A stretch of 64,000 nt of DNA from CAVQBL01 sp963710715 (GTDB lineage: Bacteria > Pseudomonadota > Gammaproteobacteria > DSM-16500). The translations under genes were made by a program, and so were the position numbers. The first letter of the stretch is position 1. Every line of letters starts with the position of its first letter. The notes beneath the pieces are model-generated. The model was not told the DNA's origin. It saw nothing but the letters and a program-made list of their open reading frames with translations, and ran no database searches. Positions 1 through 8,700 of this stretch are shown here, piece after piece. The stretch is from NCBI GenBank assembly GCA_963710715.1, contig CAVQBL010000002.1:1-64000 (forward strand), given 5' to 3'.

Positions 1-2
1 AC

Positions 3-839
3 AAAAAGAACTTAAACTCTCAAGGATCTGATGTGATTGAAGATTTTAATTACGATGATCAAATTGTGTTGCAAGGCTATCAAGAAAATGAGTGTCAATT
101 GCAAGTAGAAGATAGAGATACACAAATTGTGACAAGAGATTTACCTCTAATTACATTACTCAATTCTCCTCGAGTGGTTGCGTTTTATAATGTTTCTCTT
201 AGGGTGGTACAGATTATGCGAGATGCAGAGCCTCCTATTCTGCTTGAAAACAAGCTCATTATTAGGCAAGGTGAAACGGTTACTATGAACCGTGCTTTTT
301 TAAGTGCCTATGATGAAAACGCAGAGCTTACATTTAGTATTACAGCGCTTCAGCATGGTCATTTTACTAAGTTTAATTGCACCAATATAGCAATTACAAA
401 TTTTACCCTGACAGATGTTTTAGGAAGAATAATATCGTTTACTCAAATTGGAGATGATGCACCTTCTTATAATGTGACATTAAACAGTGGAAAATTTGTG
501 ACTGATCCTGTACCAGCGAATGTCACTTTTATAAAAAATACTCCTAAACCTCCTGCAGAAAATGGGGATAGCGCCAATAGTAATACAATGATCGCTATTC
601 TAGCCAGTGTGGGAAGCATATCCGCAGTAGTAGCCACGATTTTATGTTATTTACGCTGTCGTTCTAAAATAAGTTTAGACAGATCCGATCGATCTCAAGG
701 CATTGCATTGCAGCGTCTTTCGATTTTTGGCAAGAAGAATGAACAAGAGCCAAAGTCTGAAGCAGCAGAGCCTTTTTTAGATAACTCATCAGTGCATTCT
801 TCTGGAACATACAGTAAATATTCTTTAAAGGAAATTTAA
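3..839 (+). CDS. C-terminal part of a large cadherin/CSPG-like surface protein with a C-terminal membrane anchor (partial)
   Basis: The reading frame is open to the left edge of the window, so the true start lies upstream. The first visible GTG (33) is inside the gene. The visible N-terminus GSDVIEDFN resembles the end of RTX/hemolysin-type calcium-binding repeats. Next comes a segment of about 100 residues with the pattern of CSPG/cadherin-like repeats (ETVTM..AFLSAYDENAELTFSI..LQHGHF, later ISFTQ..DDAPSYNVTL). A Pro/Asn-rich stalk, one hydrophobic segment (TMIAILASVGSISAVVATIL) and a basic cytoplasmic-type tail of about 65 residues follow. Inference: an envelope-anchored adhesin-like protein. 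Family placement is by pattern only. Confidence 0.6.
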   Translation, partial: KKNLNSQGSDVIEDFNYDDQIVLQGYQENECQLQVEDRDTQIVTRDLPLITLLNSPRVVAFYNVSLRVVQIMRDAEPPILLENKLIIRQGETVTMNRAFLSAYDENAELTFSITALQHGHFTKFNCTNIAITNFTLTDVLGRIISFTQIGDDAPSYNVTLNSGKFVTDPVPANVTFIKNTPKPPAENGDSANSNTMIAILASVGSISAVVATILCYLRCRSKISLDRSDRSQGIALQRLSIFGKKNEQEPKSEAAEPFLDNSSVHSSGTYSKYSLKEI

Positions 840-1266
840 TATGGCATCTTAGTACTTTGAATATTGTGCATATCACTCAATCTAAAGTAAGTAGCGGTGG
901 TGATAAAGAAGTGAAAGCCAATTTATTGCAAGAAGCACTTCGTGAAAAATATTTATTACAAGATAAGTTACCGCCCCACCCAATGGATGGTCGGCAATTG
1001 CCGGTTGCAGTATCTTAAATAAGGTGATGTGTGTCACCTTAGCCGACGTACGTCTTAATAGGGGGTTAAGAAACAATACCGTGTTCAAAATCAGATAACC
1101 TGTTGTACAATCAGCCTGCCCAAAACCTGATTTGTAAGTTTGACCGTTTAGCGCATCCTATTTGTGCTGGAAACAAGAGCGAGAAGACTGGGTGGGGAGG
1201 AGGATGTGTAGATGCAGCTCATTTTGAAATATCAAAATTATGGATGTTTTTTGAGGAAAAGTAGAT
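840..1266 (+). other. Gene-poor stretch with two short open remnants
   Basis: There is no credible full gene here. A frame from TTG 857 to TAA 1016-1018 encodes 53 residues (contains SSGGDKEVKANLLQEALREK). A second frame, open from about 1066 to the TAG at 1262-1264, contains CAGNKSEKTGWGGGC but has no good start. Both look like gene remnants of unknown origin. An AGGAAAAG just before 1267 serves as ribosome binding site for the next gene. Confidence 0.35.
1021..1040 (+). terminator. Small hairpin, possible terminator
   Basis: AAGGTGA / TCACCTT is a perfect 7-bp inverted repeat with a 6-nt loop, just after the stop codon at 1018. There is no T-run after it, so a terminator role is uncertain. 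Confidence 0.3.
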
Positions 1267-4200
1267 ATGAAATCAAATAGTGTACCTTCTTTAAATCTCG
1301 CTAGAGATTATATAAAAATGTCTTTGAAAGAGTTGCATACCCTTGCAAAAAAGAATGTGGAGGCACAATTTTATCTTGGTAAGCGTATCAATTATGACAT
1401 CGAATACCAAGCGATAAGCCGTGACGCTAGCTCGATACATGAGCTGATGCATGAGCTAAAGCTAAGCGTAGACGGCAGACCTGATATATTAGACAATGAT
1501 AAATTATCAAAGGAACGTTATAGCTGGTACGAGAAAGCAGCAAAGCAGAATCATGTTGGCGCTCAGTGTGAACTTGCCTGGTTCTATTTAAAGGATGCTG
1601 TATTTATTCCTTCGAATTACAAAAAAGCAGCGAAGTGGTATAAAGAAGCTGCTAAAAATAATCATGCTGTTGCGCAAGATCGTCTAGGTGATTTGTATAT
1701 GAAGGGCAATGGAGTTGCTCAAGATGAAAAAGAAGCGGTGAAATGGTATAACAAATCAGCGAATCAGAACTGGGGTTATGCCCAATATGCGCTCGGTAAG
1801 TGCTATGAAAACGGAACAGGGGTTCCTAAAGATAAAGAAGAAGCAGTAAAGTGGTATCGCAGAGCTGCGGAACGGTATGATGAAGAGATTTATACTCGCA
1901 ATGCCCGGAAGGCTCTTCAACAACTTGGTGTAGCATTTAACAATCCGAGTGTGCAATATTACAATGGAGAGTACGGTAAATTGATTGAACATTTCAATCA
2001 ACGCGTAGCTCAAGATCCTTATAATCGTGACAAGCTATCCGATAAAGCAACAGTTTTGTTTTTCTTAGATCGACTTGATGAAGCGCTAAACTGTTATGAT
2101 GAAATATTAAAAATCGATTCCAAATTTTATCCAGCTACCATAATGTCTAAAAGAGGATACGTTTTGTTATCTCAAAAGAACTTTGCGGGTTCTAGAGCAT
2201 TATTCGAACAGGCATTAGCAGAGAAGGGAAATTATCATGGCGCTATTCTAGGAAAGGGGCTTCTTGCAATGATTGAGGGGGAATCCAAAATAGCTGAGTC
2301 TTTTTTTAAAGAATGTGAAACAGTGTGGCAGGAAAATTGTAAAAAAGGCTACAAAGAAAATAGCGATGCTTATAAAGAAAGTATCCATACTTTTTATGTA
2401 CAAGCAAAACTACTAACCCAGTTTGGCTTTATTGATCGAGCTATAATCTCCCTCGGAAAAATATTGGAATTAAATCCTAGCTTTGTTCCGGCTCAGCGTG
2501 AAATAAAAAGTCTGCAGGAAAAAAGAAAAGTTAGAGATAAATTAGAAAGATACTATGAAGAAAGCATCCAGTTTTTTTATAAAGGCCAATATGACAAAGC
2601 CATCGAAAATTGTAATCAAGTGCTCGCCTTGGATCCGAAAAACCTAAAAGCGTTAGCCTATAAAGCTTGGCTTTTGTTTTGTTCAAGCCAATTGGATGAG
2701 TCATTGCGCTATTATGATGAAGCATTAAAAGTTAATCCAAAAAGTGCTTATTGCTTATGCGAGAAAGGGTATGTTTTACTGCTTCAAAAGCAATTTAAAG
2801 CATCTGATGCATTATTTGAACAGGTATTAACATTTTCTAAAGAAAATGTCCGTGCTTTTCTGGGAAAAGGTCTCCTTACAATGAGAGACGATCCATTTGG
2901 ATTGGCCGAGTCTTTTTTTCAAAAAATTGAAACGGAAAAATTAGAAGCGGAAGATAAGCTTGAACTTTACTTTGTACAAGCAAAAGTGTTAGCTGAACTT
3001 GGTTTTGTTACACAAGCTATAAAAGCTTTCGAGAGAACATTGCAACTAAAGCCTGATTTTATTCCAGCCCAACAGGAAATGAATAAACTAAAAGGATCTC
3101 AGATTGGTAAAAATGTTATTCCTTCTTCTTTAATAACTTTAACTCACTCTGCTAACGTGAATTTAAAAAACCAGGATGATAAAGAGAAAAAAACATCTCT
3201 TGACTCGAAAAGCAATCCTCTATCTGTTTTACTAACTCCAGACGCAGAAGAAAAATTACCTAAAAATACTGAATTAACTACAACATCTCACATGAGCTCG
3301 ACATTTAAGTCATCAAGTTCAGAATCGTTCTTACATCCTTTGGGCGTAGCGCTACCTTCCAAATCAGATGCCCTGCAAAATAAAGATATTACCATAATAA
3401 ATGATCAATCTTCTAAAATTAAAGAATCAAATCTATCGGAGAATGAGAACTTAGAGAACGAAAGCAAGCTTAATAAAAATATGCTCGCCTCTTCTACAAT
3501 AGTAACTTCAAACGAAAATGCTAACGTGAGTTTATCTCAACAAAATCGAGAAGAAAAAATATCTTCTCTCTCTCTTGTTAGCAGCGATCTCCAACCCGTT
3601 TTAATGAGAAGCCAAGATCAAGATTTTTTAAATGCATGGCTGCTAGAGTGCAAATCGTTTACTATTTCACCGGCTGATTTACTGCAGTTTAAACAACATA
3701 TTCAGCAATCTTATTTAGATCAATCTGAAATGCAGGTTGCCTTAAGATCAATGAAAACTATGTTACAAACTCTCAGCACACTAGATGATCAAGTTAAAAA
3801 TATCAGTGAACATTTAGATTTAGATGAAGCATCCAAGACAAAACAAGCATATATTAATAACAACCAGAAATTAAAACGCTATCAATCATGTCTGCAAAGT
3901 GAATTGAATAAGTTTGTTCTCACTTACTATCTGGCCACAACAGAGTTGCAACAATTAACCGCGAATAAGAAAGATTCTATTATTGAGGGTGTGATGGCTC
4001 TTCCTACCAGCATCCCAATAGTGGGCAAACTTCTTAACGTTTTTACACATGCTGCAAAAGCAGCTAATTTAAGCCATCGGTATGAACAAATAAATCGCTT
4101 GGTTGTCTTGTTTAAAGAACCTAGACACATTGCCCAAGTGGCATATCGATTTTCTGTTCAACTGACTTTGGAAAAAAGAAAAATCATTACAGAAGAAGCG

Positions 4201-5070
4201 AAAGAAATAAACACTGTTGCTGATCATTTAATAAAATTTTTAGAAAATTTTAAGAAATTTTTTAGGCATCAATTAAAAGACATGAAAACAAGTAATACCA
4301 AGGGACTTTCTTTAACGAGGGAAGAAGAGCTCGCGATGGAAGATGGAGCAAGTTTATTAGCAGTTATCTTGTCAGATCAGGCAAAAATCGACAGAGAAAA
4401 AGATTTAGTGCTGCAATTTTTGCAGCTTGTATTAGGACATGATTATGTCTACTCAAAAGTAGAAGATAAGCTGTCCCAGTTAAATGTTTCTCCCACAGAA
4501 ACTCCTGCTAGCTCATCAGTAATCAGGGTACCTATTGCAGCTGTTAATCCAAGCACTACTGCTTCGTCTCAACATACTTCTAATGAGATTCAAAACAGTG
4601 ATAATCAAATGATAATAATAATGCAAGAAATACAAGTTCTAAAAGCAAAATCGCAAGCACAAGAAGAAGAGTTAAAACACACCAAAGCGAAGCTTGAAGA
4701 ACAGGAAAAAGCAAAAAAATTAGAAAATGAACTTGTTACACTGAGAAAAAAGATTGCGCAAATTGATCGAATAGAAGAAAAAATACATCGTGTCGCAGAA
4801 GTTGATGATGTACTGGCTCGAATCAAAGCACTTGGATTAGATGATCTGCCTTCTGTTGATGAAGTAGAAGAAAATGGCCAAGTAAAAATACAAACTAATG
4901 AATCAGCAGGGCAGCCCAAAAATCATTTTATTAGACTCCATAAACAAATGTTCTTTTTTGAGCAACATACCAAAGTTGTAGTAGAGGAACTGCTTAAATT
5001 AAAAGAGCAGGTAGAAACTATGCAAGCCCGGCAAGAAGCAGCCAGCACTAAAATGAAAAAGAAGTCTTAG
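1267..5070 (+). CDS. Sel1/TPR repeat protein with helical and coiled-coil C-terminus, effector-like
   Basis: 1267 residues. The ATG at 1267 follows an AGGAAAAG ribosome binding site. Residues about 86-205 hold Sel1-type repeats (KAAKWYKEAAKNNHAVAQ, GNGVAQDEKEAVKWY, GTGVPKDKEEAVKWY). Residues about 230-418 and 427-609 are two copies of one TPR module of about 185 residues (a DEALNCYDEILKIDSKF-type helix pair, then LGKGLL, then VQAK plus P.F.PAQ). A Ser/Asn-rich linker (about 615-780) leads to a helical domain (about 780-1090) with a small-residue hydrophobic patch (ALPTSIPIVGKLLNVF), then coiled coils (about 1118-1170 and 1215-1260). Repeat proteins of this kind scaffold protein-protein contacts; in Legionellales many are secreted effectors. 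No signal peptide or enzymatic motif is seen, so a host-interaction role is inference. Confidence 0.75.
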   Translation: MKSNSVPSLNLARDYIKMSLKELHTLAKKNVEAQFYLGKRINYDIEYQAISRDASSIHELMHELKLSVDGRPDILDNDKLSKERYSWYEKAAKQNHVGAQCELAWFYLKDAVFIPSNYKKAAKWYKEAAKNNHAVAQDRLGDLYMKGNGVAQDEKEAVKWYNKSANQNWGYAQYALGKCYENGTGVPKDKEEAVKWYRRAAERYDEEIYTRNARKALQQLGVAFNNPSVQYYNGEYGKLIEHFNQRVAQDPYNRDKLSDKATVLFFLDRLDEALNCYDEILKIDSKFYPATIMSKRGYVLLSQKNFAGSRALFEQALAEKGNYHGAILGKGLLAMIEGESKIAESFFKECETVWQENCKKGYKENSDAYKESIHTFYVQAKLLTQFGFIDRAIISLGKILELNPSFVPAQREIKSLQEKRKVRDKLERYYEESIQFFYKGQYDKAIENCNQVLALDPKNLKALAYKAWLLFCSSQLDESLRYYDEALKVNPKSAYCLCEKGYVLLLQKQFKASDALFEQVLTFSKENVRAFLGKGLLTMRDDPFGLAESFFQKIETEKLEAEDKLELYFVQAKVLAELGFVTQAIKAFERTLQLKPDFIPAQQEMNKLKGSQIGKNVIPSSLITLTHSANVNLKNQDDKEKKTSLDSKSNPLSVLLTPDAEEKLPKNTELTTTSHMSSTFKSSSSESFLHPLGVALPSKSDALQNKDITIINDQSSKIKESNLSENENLENESKLNKNMLASSTIVTSNENANVSLSQQNREEKISSLSLVSSDLQPVLMRSQDQDFLNAWLLECKSFTISPADLLQFKQHIQQSYLDQSEMQVALRSMKTMLQTLSTLDDQVKNISEHLDLDEASKTKQAYINNNQKLKRYQSCLQSELNKFVLTYYLATTELQQLTANKKDSIIEGVMALPTSIPIVGKLLNVFTHAAKAANLSHRYEQINRLVVLFKEPRHIAQVAYRFSVQLTLEKRKIITEEAKEINTVADHLIKFLENFKKFFRHQLKDMKTSNTKGLSLTREEELAMEDGASLLAVILSDQAKIDREKDLVLQFLQLVLGHDYVYSKVEDKLSQLNVSPTETPASSSVIRVPIAAVNPSTTASSQHTSNEIQNSDNQMIIIMQEIQVLKAKSQAQEEELKHTKAKLEEQEKAKKLENELVTLRKKIAQIDRIEEKIHRVAEVDDVLARIKALGLDDLPSVDEVEENGQVKIQTNESAGQPKNHFIRLHKQMFFFEQHTKVVVEELLKLKEQVETMQARQEAASTKMKKKS

Positions 5071-5087
5071 CATTAATTTTGGAGAAG

Positions 5088-5110
5088 CCTAATCTAATGT
5101 TAGATTTAGG
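5088..5110 (+). terminator. Hairpin after the Sel1/TPR gene
   Basis: CCTAATCTAA pairs with TTAGATTTAGG (one bulged T) 17 nt after the stop. It is AT-rich without a T-tract, so it is a weak terminator candidate. It also overlaps the start of the small frame at 5098. Confidence 0.3.
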
Positions 5111-5223
5111 AGATAAAATAAATGAAAACAATAAGAGTGGCATAGATGGGGATCAACAAGATTCACAGTGCTTTCCTGGGCAAGGTACTACAGGATTACG
5201 ACGTCGTAAAGTAAGCTCCTAAC
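5098..5223 (+). pseudogene. 41-codon frame, possibly the frameshifted C-terminal tail of the upstream gene
   Basis: ATG 5098 to TAA 5221-5223 encodes a 41-residue polar peptide ending GTTGLRRRKVSS. The same frame stays open leftwards into the last codons of the 1267-5070 gene (reading NEKEVLALILEKPNLM across the stop). A single-base indel near 5045-5055 would therefore extend that protein by about 55 residues. It could be a real small protein, but no clear ribosome binding site is seen. Confidence 0.3.
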
Positions 5224-5477
5224 AACCATCTGCCAATCCACATAGTTCATCCGCCCGCTTAGATTATCATTAGCGCAGTCAATTGCGTACAATCAAAAAT
5301 TTCTGAGGTTTACGTTTAGCTCCCCCCAACTTGGAATTTATAAAAAATAGTTTAGGATATTGTTCATCGGAAATTTCGACGGTTAACATGAACGTTAGAG
5401 AAGGTTTCAGAGAGCTAAACATGCCATAAAACACAAGAATATGTGTTCAGGCTTACATAGTCGCACAAGGTTTTTCT
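5224..5477. other. Non-coding stretch, nothing recognised
   Basis: No gene is seen on either strand. GTTTAGCTC (about 5314) and GAGCTAAAC (about 5412) form a 9-bp inverted pair, and GTTCAT/ATGAAC another. These may be ends of lost mobile DNA but are too short to assign. Confidence 0.3.
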
Positions 5478-5639
5478 ATGGCACATAAAAACTTAAATAG
5501 TCAAGATCACTTCGTGTCTCAAACATATTTGCGACATTTGAAATTTTTTAACCGTAGGTTTTCGCACAACCATGCCCGCGGGTCCATGCTGAATAAAGAT
5601 GGCACTGTCCATACAATGACAGTGGCCATAATAAAATGA
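5478..5639 (+). pseudogene. DUF4238 family remnant (N-terminus only)
   Basis: A 53-codon frame beginning MAHKNLNSQDHFVSQTYLRH. DUF4238 proteins start with a closely similar motif (HYVPQ.YLR.F) but normally run to 250-400 residues, so this looks like a severely truncated copy. The similarity breaks off after about 20 residues. Function of the family is unknown; members often sit in defence or mobile regions. Confidence 0.45.
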
Positions 5640-5747
5640 TGGGCGATTGAGTTAATAATATAGTAAAATTGCTTTCTTTTTCTTCTTAGGAAAAAGCCTT
5701 CAATACAAGTTAGACTTATCAACATTAATGAGGAAAGGATTTTCTTT

Positions 5748-8700
5748 ATGTTTCCATTACCCGAACCCCTTCGTTTATATCACCGCGTACTGGTCGAAGA
5801 GTTTTTACGTGAATTGAGATTTTTAATGGACGCACGTGCTGGTATTGAAGGTCGTCCTGATTTTACCCATAAATTATTAAAACACTTTAATGATTTTGCG
5901 CAAGAGGCAACAGGGTTATTGCCGGGATCTAAAGTTGCGGGCGCAATCCTTGGTAAAGGGTTTGAACTTGTAGTGGACTGGGCCAATGATAAATCCAAGG
6001 AGGGAAAAGCTGAGCATATGGCAGAGCAATCGCTCACACTCGATGAAATGGAATTAAAAGTTTTGGTAGAAGCGGCTGCATTAGAAGCCTGTCGTCGCTA
6101 TCAGTATGTTATTTTGGTGATGTTGAGTGAAAAACCCCTCGAAGGAGTTGTTGAAATGGCCAGGGTAGGGGCAAGACGAATGCTAGAGTATGTAGGTCGT
6201 CGGCGTTTGCCTCTTTCCATTGAAAATTTAGTAGATGGATTAATTGCCGGTCATTCAGGTGGATATGTTGATGATTATTCTAATACGCAGTTAATTCCCA
6301 AAGAAGAGAGAAAATCCAAGGGATGGAAGCAACTGATAAAACAAAAGGTAAAACGAAAGCTGGGTTTTACGGAATATACAGCAGAAGGAGCGTATGGGCG
6401 TTCGGGGTTAATTACACGGGATGGAGAGCTTTTTGCCTTAGGCGATAAGAGTAAAGCTCGACACAAAGTGGAATCAGAGAGCAAACTAGAAAGAGCTTTT
6501 AATTATGGTTATACCAAATTTATAGAGAACACTGATGATCCGAAATATGGATATTTGTATATACCCAATTATGTCGTCAATCAATTGTATGGGCATATTA
6601 TTGGAAAAATTTCTGTTGAGCAAGATCGAAGTAAGCTGAGTTCAAAATTACAAGAGAACCTGAACGATTTCAAACCCTTATTATTTGCAATTAATAGACA
6701 AGATTTAGAAAAATATTGTAAAGCAAGAGAAGCAGCCAAGACAGCTAATAAACCCGAGGAGAGTTTATTAGATTACATTCGGCGGACTCATTCTCAGGGC
6801 AATAAAGCGCAATATATATTATATGACGTTGAGAATGAGAGTGATCGAAAGTTAACTGGGTTAAATTTGAGTGGAGCGAACCTTAATCGCTGTTGTTTTA
6901 TCAATTGTGAATTTGAAGGTTCATTAGCCGGAACGTCATTTCAGGAAAGTTATTTACAGTTTTCAGATTTTAGCAAAGTGATGACGCTAGAGGACAGTGA
7001 CTTCAGTCGAGCGCACCTTGCGCACAGTAAATTACAAGGGCGCAATTTGGCCAAAGCTATATTGACCCAAACCGATTTGAGCTATGCAGACTTACGTGGT
7101 GGCGCTACCTTACCTCAGGCTTCCAATATGGTAGGAGCAATTTGGCATAAGGCCATAATAGAAGGCATTCTTTGCGGTGAAGAGCAAATTAAAAAGATAA
7201 AAGTCACCCAAGAACAGCATCAGAAGATGCTTGATGCTCAACAACTTCAACTTAAAGATCTAGAAAAGTCTTACCAGACTCAGCAAAGTGAATTAAAAGG
7301 TTTAAAAGACCAAGTGATTAAGCTAGGAAAACGTTATGATGATGAGAAGAACGACACTCAAAAACAAGCCCTTATAATATTAGGTCAAATGACGCAAGGC
7401 TTGTATCAAAAGCAACAAGCTCAGCTTGCGTATCAGCGCAGCATGCAAGCAGAAATAATTCAACTCCAAATGTTTCAAACGCTTGAAGTGAAAATTACGG
7501 CCAGTCACGGTGAACGCATTCAGCAATTAGAAGAAAAGGTTGGAGCAACAGTCAGTCACGGCGAACGTATTGAGCAATTAAAAGAAAAGATTAAAACAAT
7601 AAAATCGCAAGACGCGTCGTTCCAGTTATTGAGGAAAGAAGTCCAATTATTAGGAAACACAGTTTTAGAACAAAAAGAGAATCTGAAAGATTTAGATCAG
7701 CGGATAAAAGCTATTAACGAGCACTTTGGGGATCAGGCCCAACAGGTAACCAAGCTAGAAGGCCGCATGAATAATATTCAGAGGGACTTTGATGATATAC
7801 AACATCAGATCCGCCATGCTGTAATCAGTAATGAAAAACTCTATCAGCTTAAAAAGCAAGCGCAACAAACCTTAAAAAACCGTTATTTAGGTTTTAATGC
7901 AATAAAAGGCTTGTTTGGCAAATCATTTCAGTTAGAAGGCCAATACATCAATTTGCAAATGATTTATAAAGCAGAACTTAATGAAAGTAAAAAAGAAGAC
8001 ACACAAGAAATCCAAGGAGGTTATATTTCTAGCAATGAAACCATTAAACCAGAAGATCTATTTAAACCGGATAAAGCACTGTTCTCATCCAAACAAATTA
8101 AAGATCAAAAACAAGCTAATGAAGTACCCATTTTCTTGTTAATTAAAGGAATGGCCGGTGTTGGTAAAACCACTTTTGTGCATTATGTTGGACGCGAATG
8201 GGCAAAAGCAAAGCTTTATTCACAGTTTGAATGGACATTTACACTCACCTTGCGTGAATTGCATGCTCCTTCCTTCAAAGACGCAGAACAGAAAAAGCAA
8301 CTGCCTCTTTGGTTATGGATTTATTATTCTCAGTTCCAAGTATCAGGATTAAGTGAACAGGATTTTGGGTTGATTTGGCTTAGGCATATTGAGCCCATTC
8401 TGAAAGAGAAGGTGCTATTAATCTTAGATGGCTTTGATGAAGTGCCAGACCACCATTCTTGTAAGAATGTACTTCAAGCCTTATTTGAAGGTGAATATGC
8501 GCACGTTCCCAAAATTATTACCAGCCGTCCGTATGGTTTAAGTCGTTTACCGTTACATCGCCGCGATTTAGAAATCAGGGGTTTCACCGATGATAATATT
8601 GAACAATACGTAAGAACTTATTTTAATAAAGAAAAAGCAGAGAGTATCTTAAAATTAATGGCGGGTTTAAGGAGCCAACCTATTCTCTGGCGAAGTGTCC

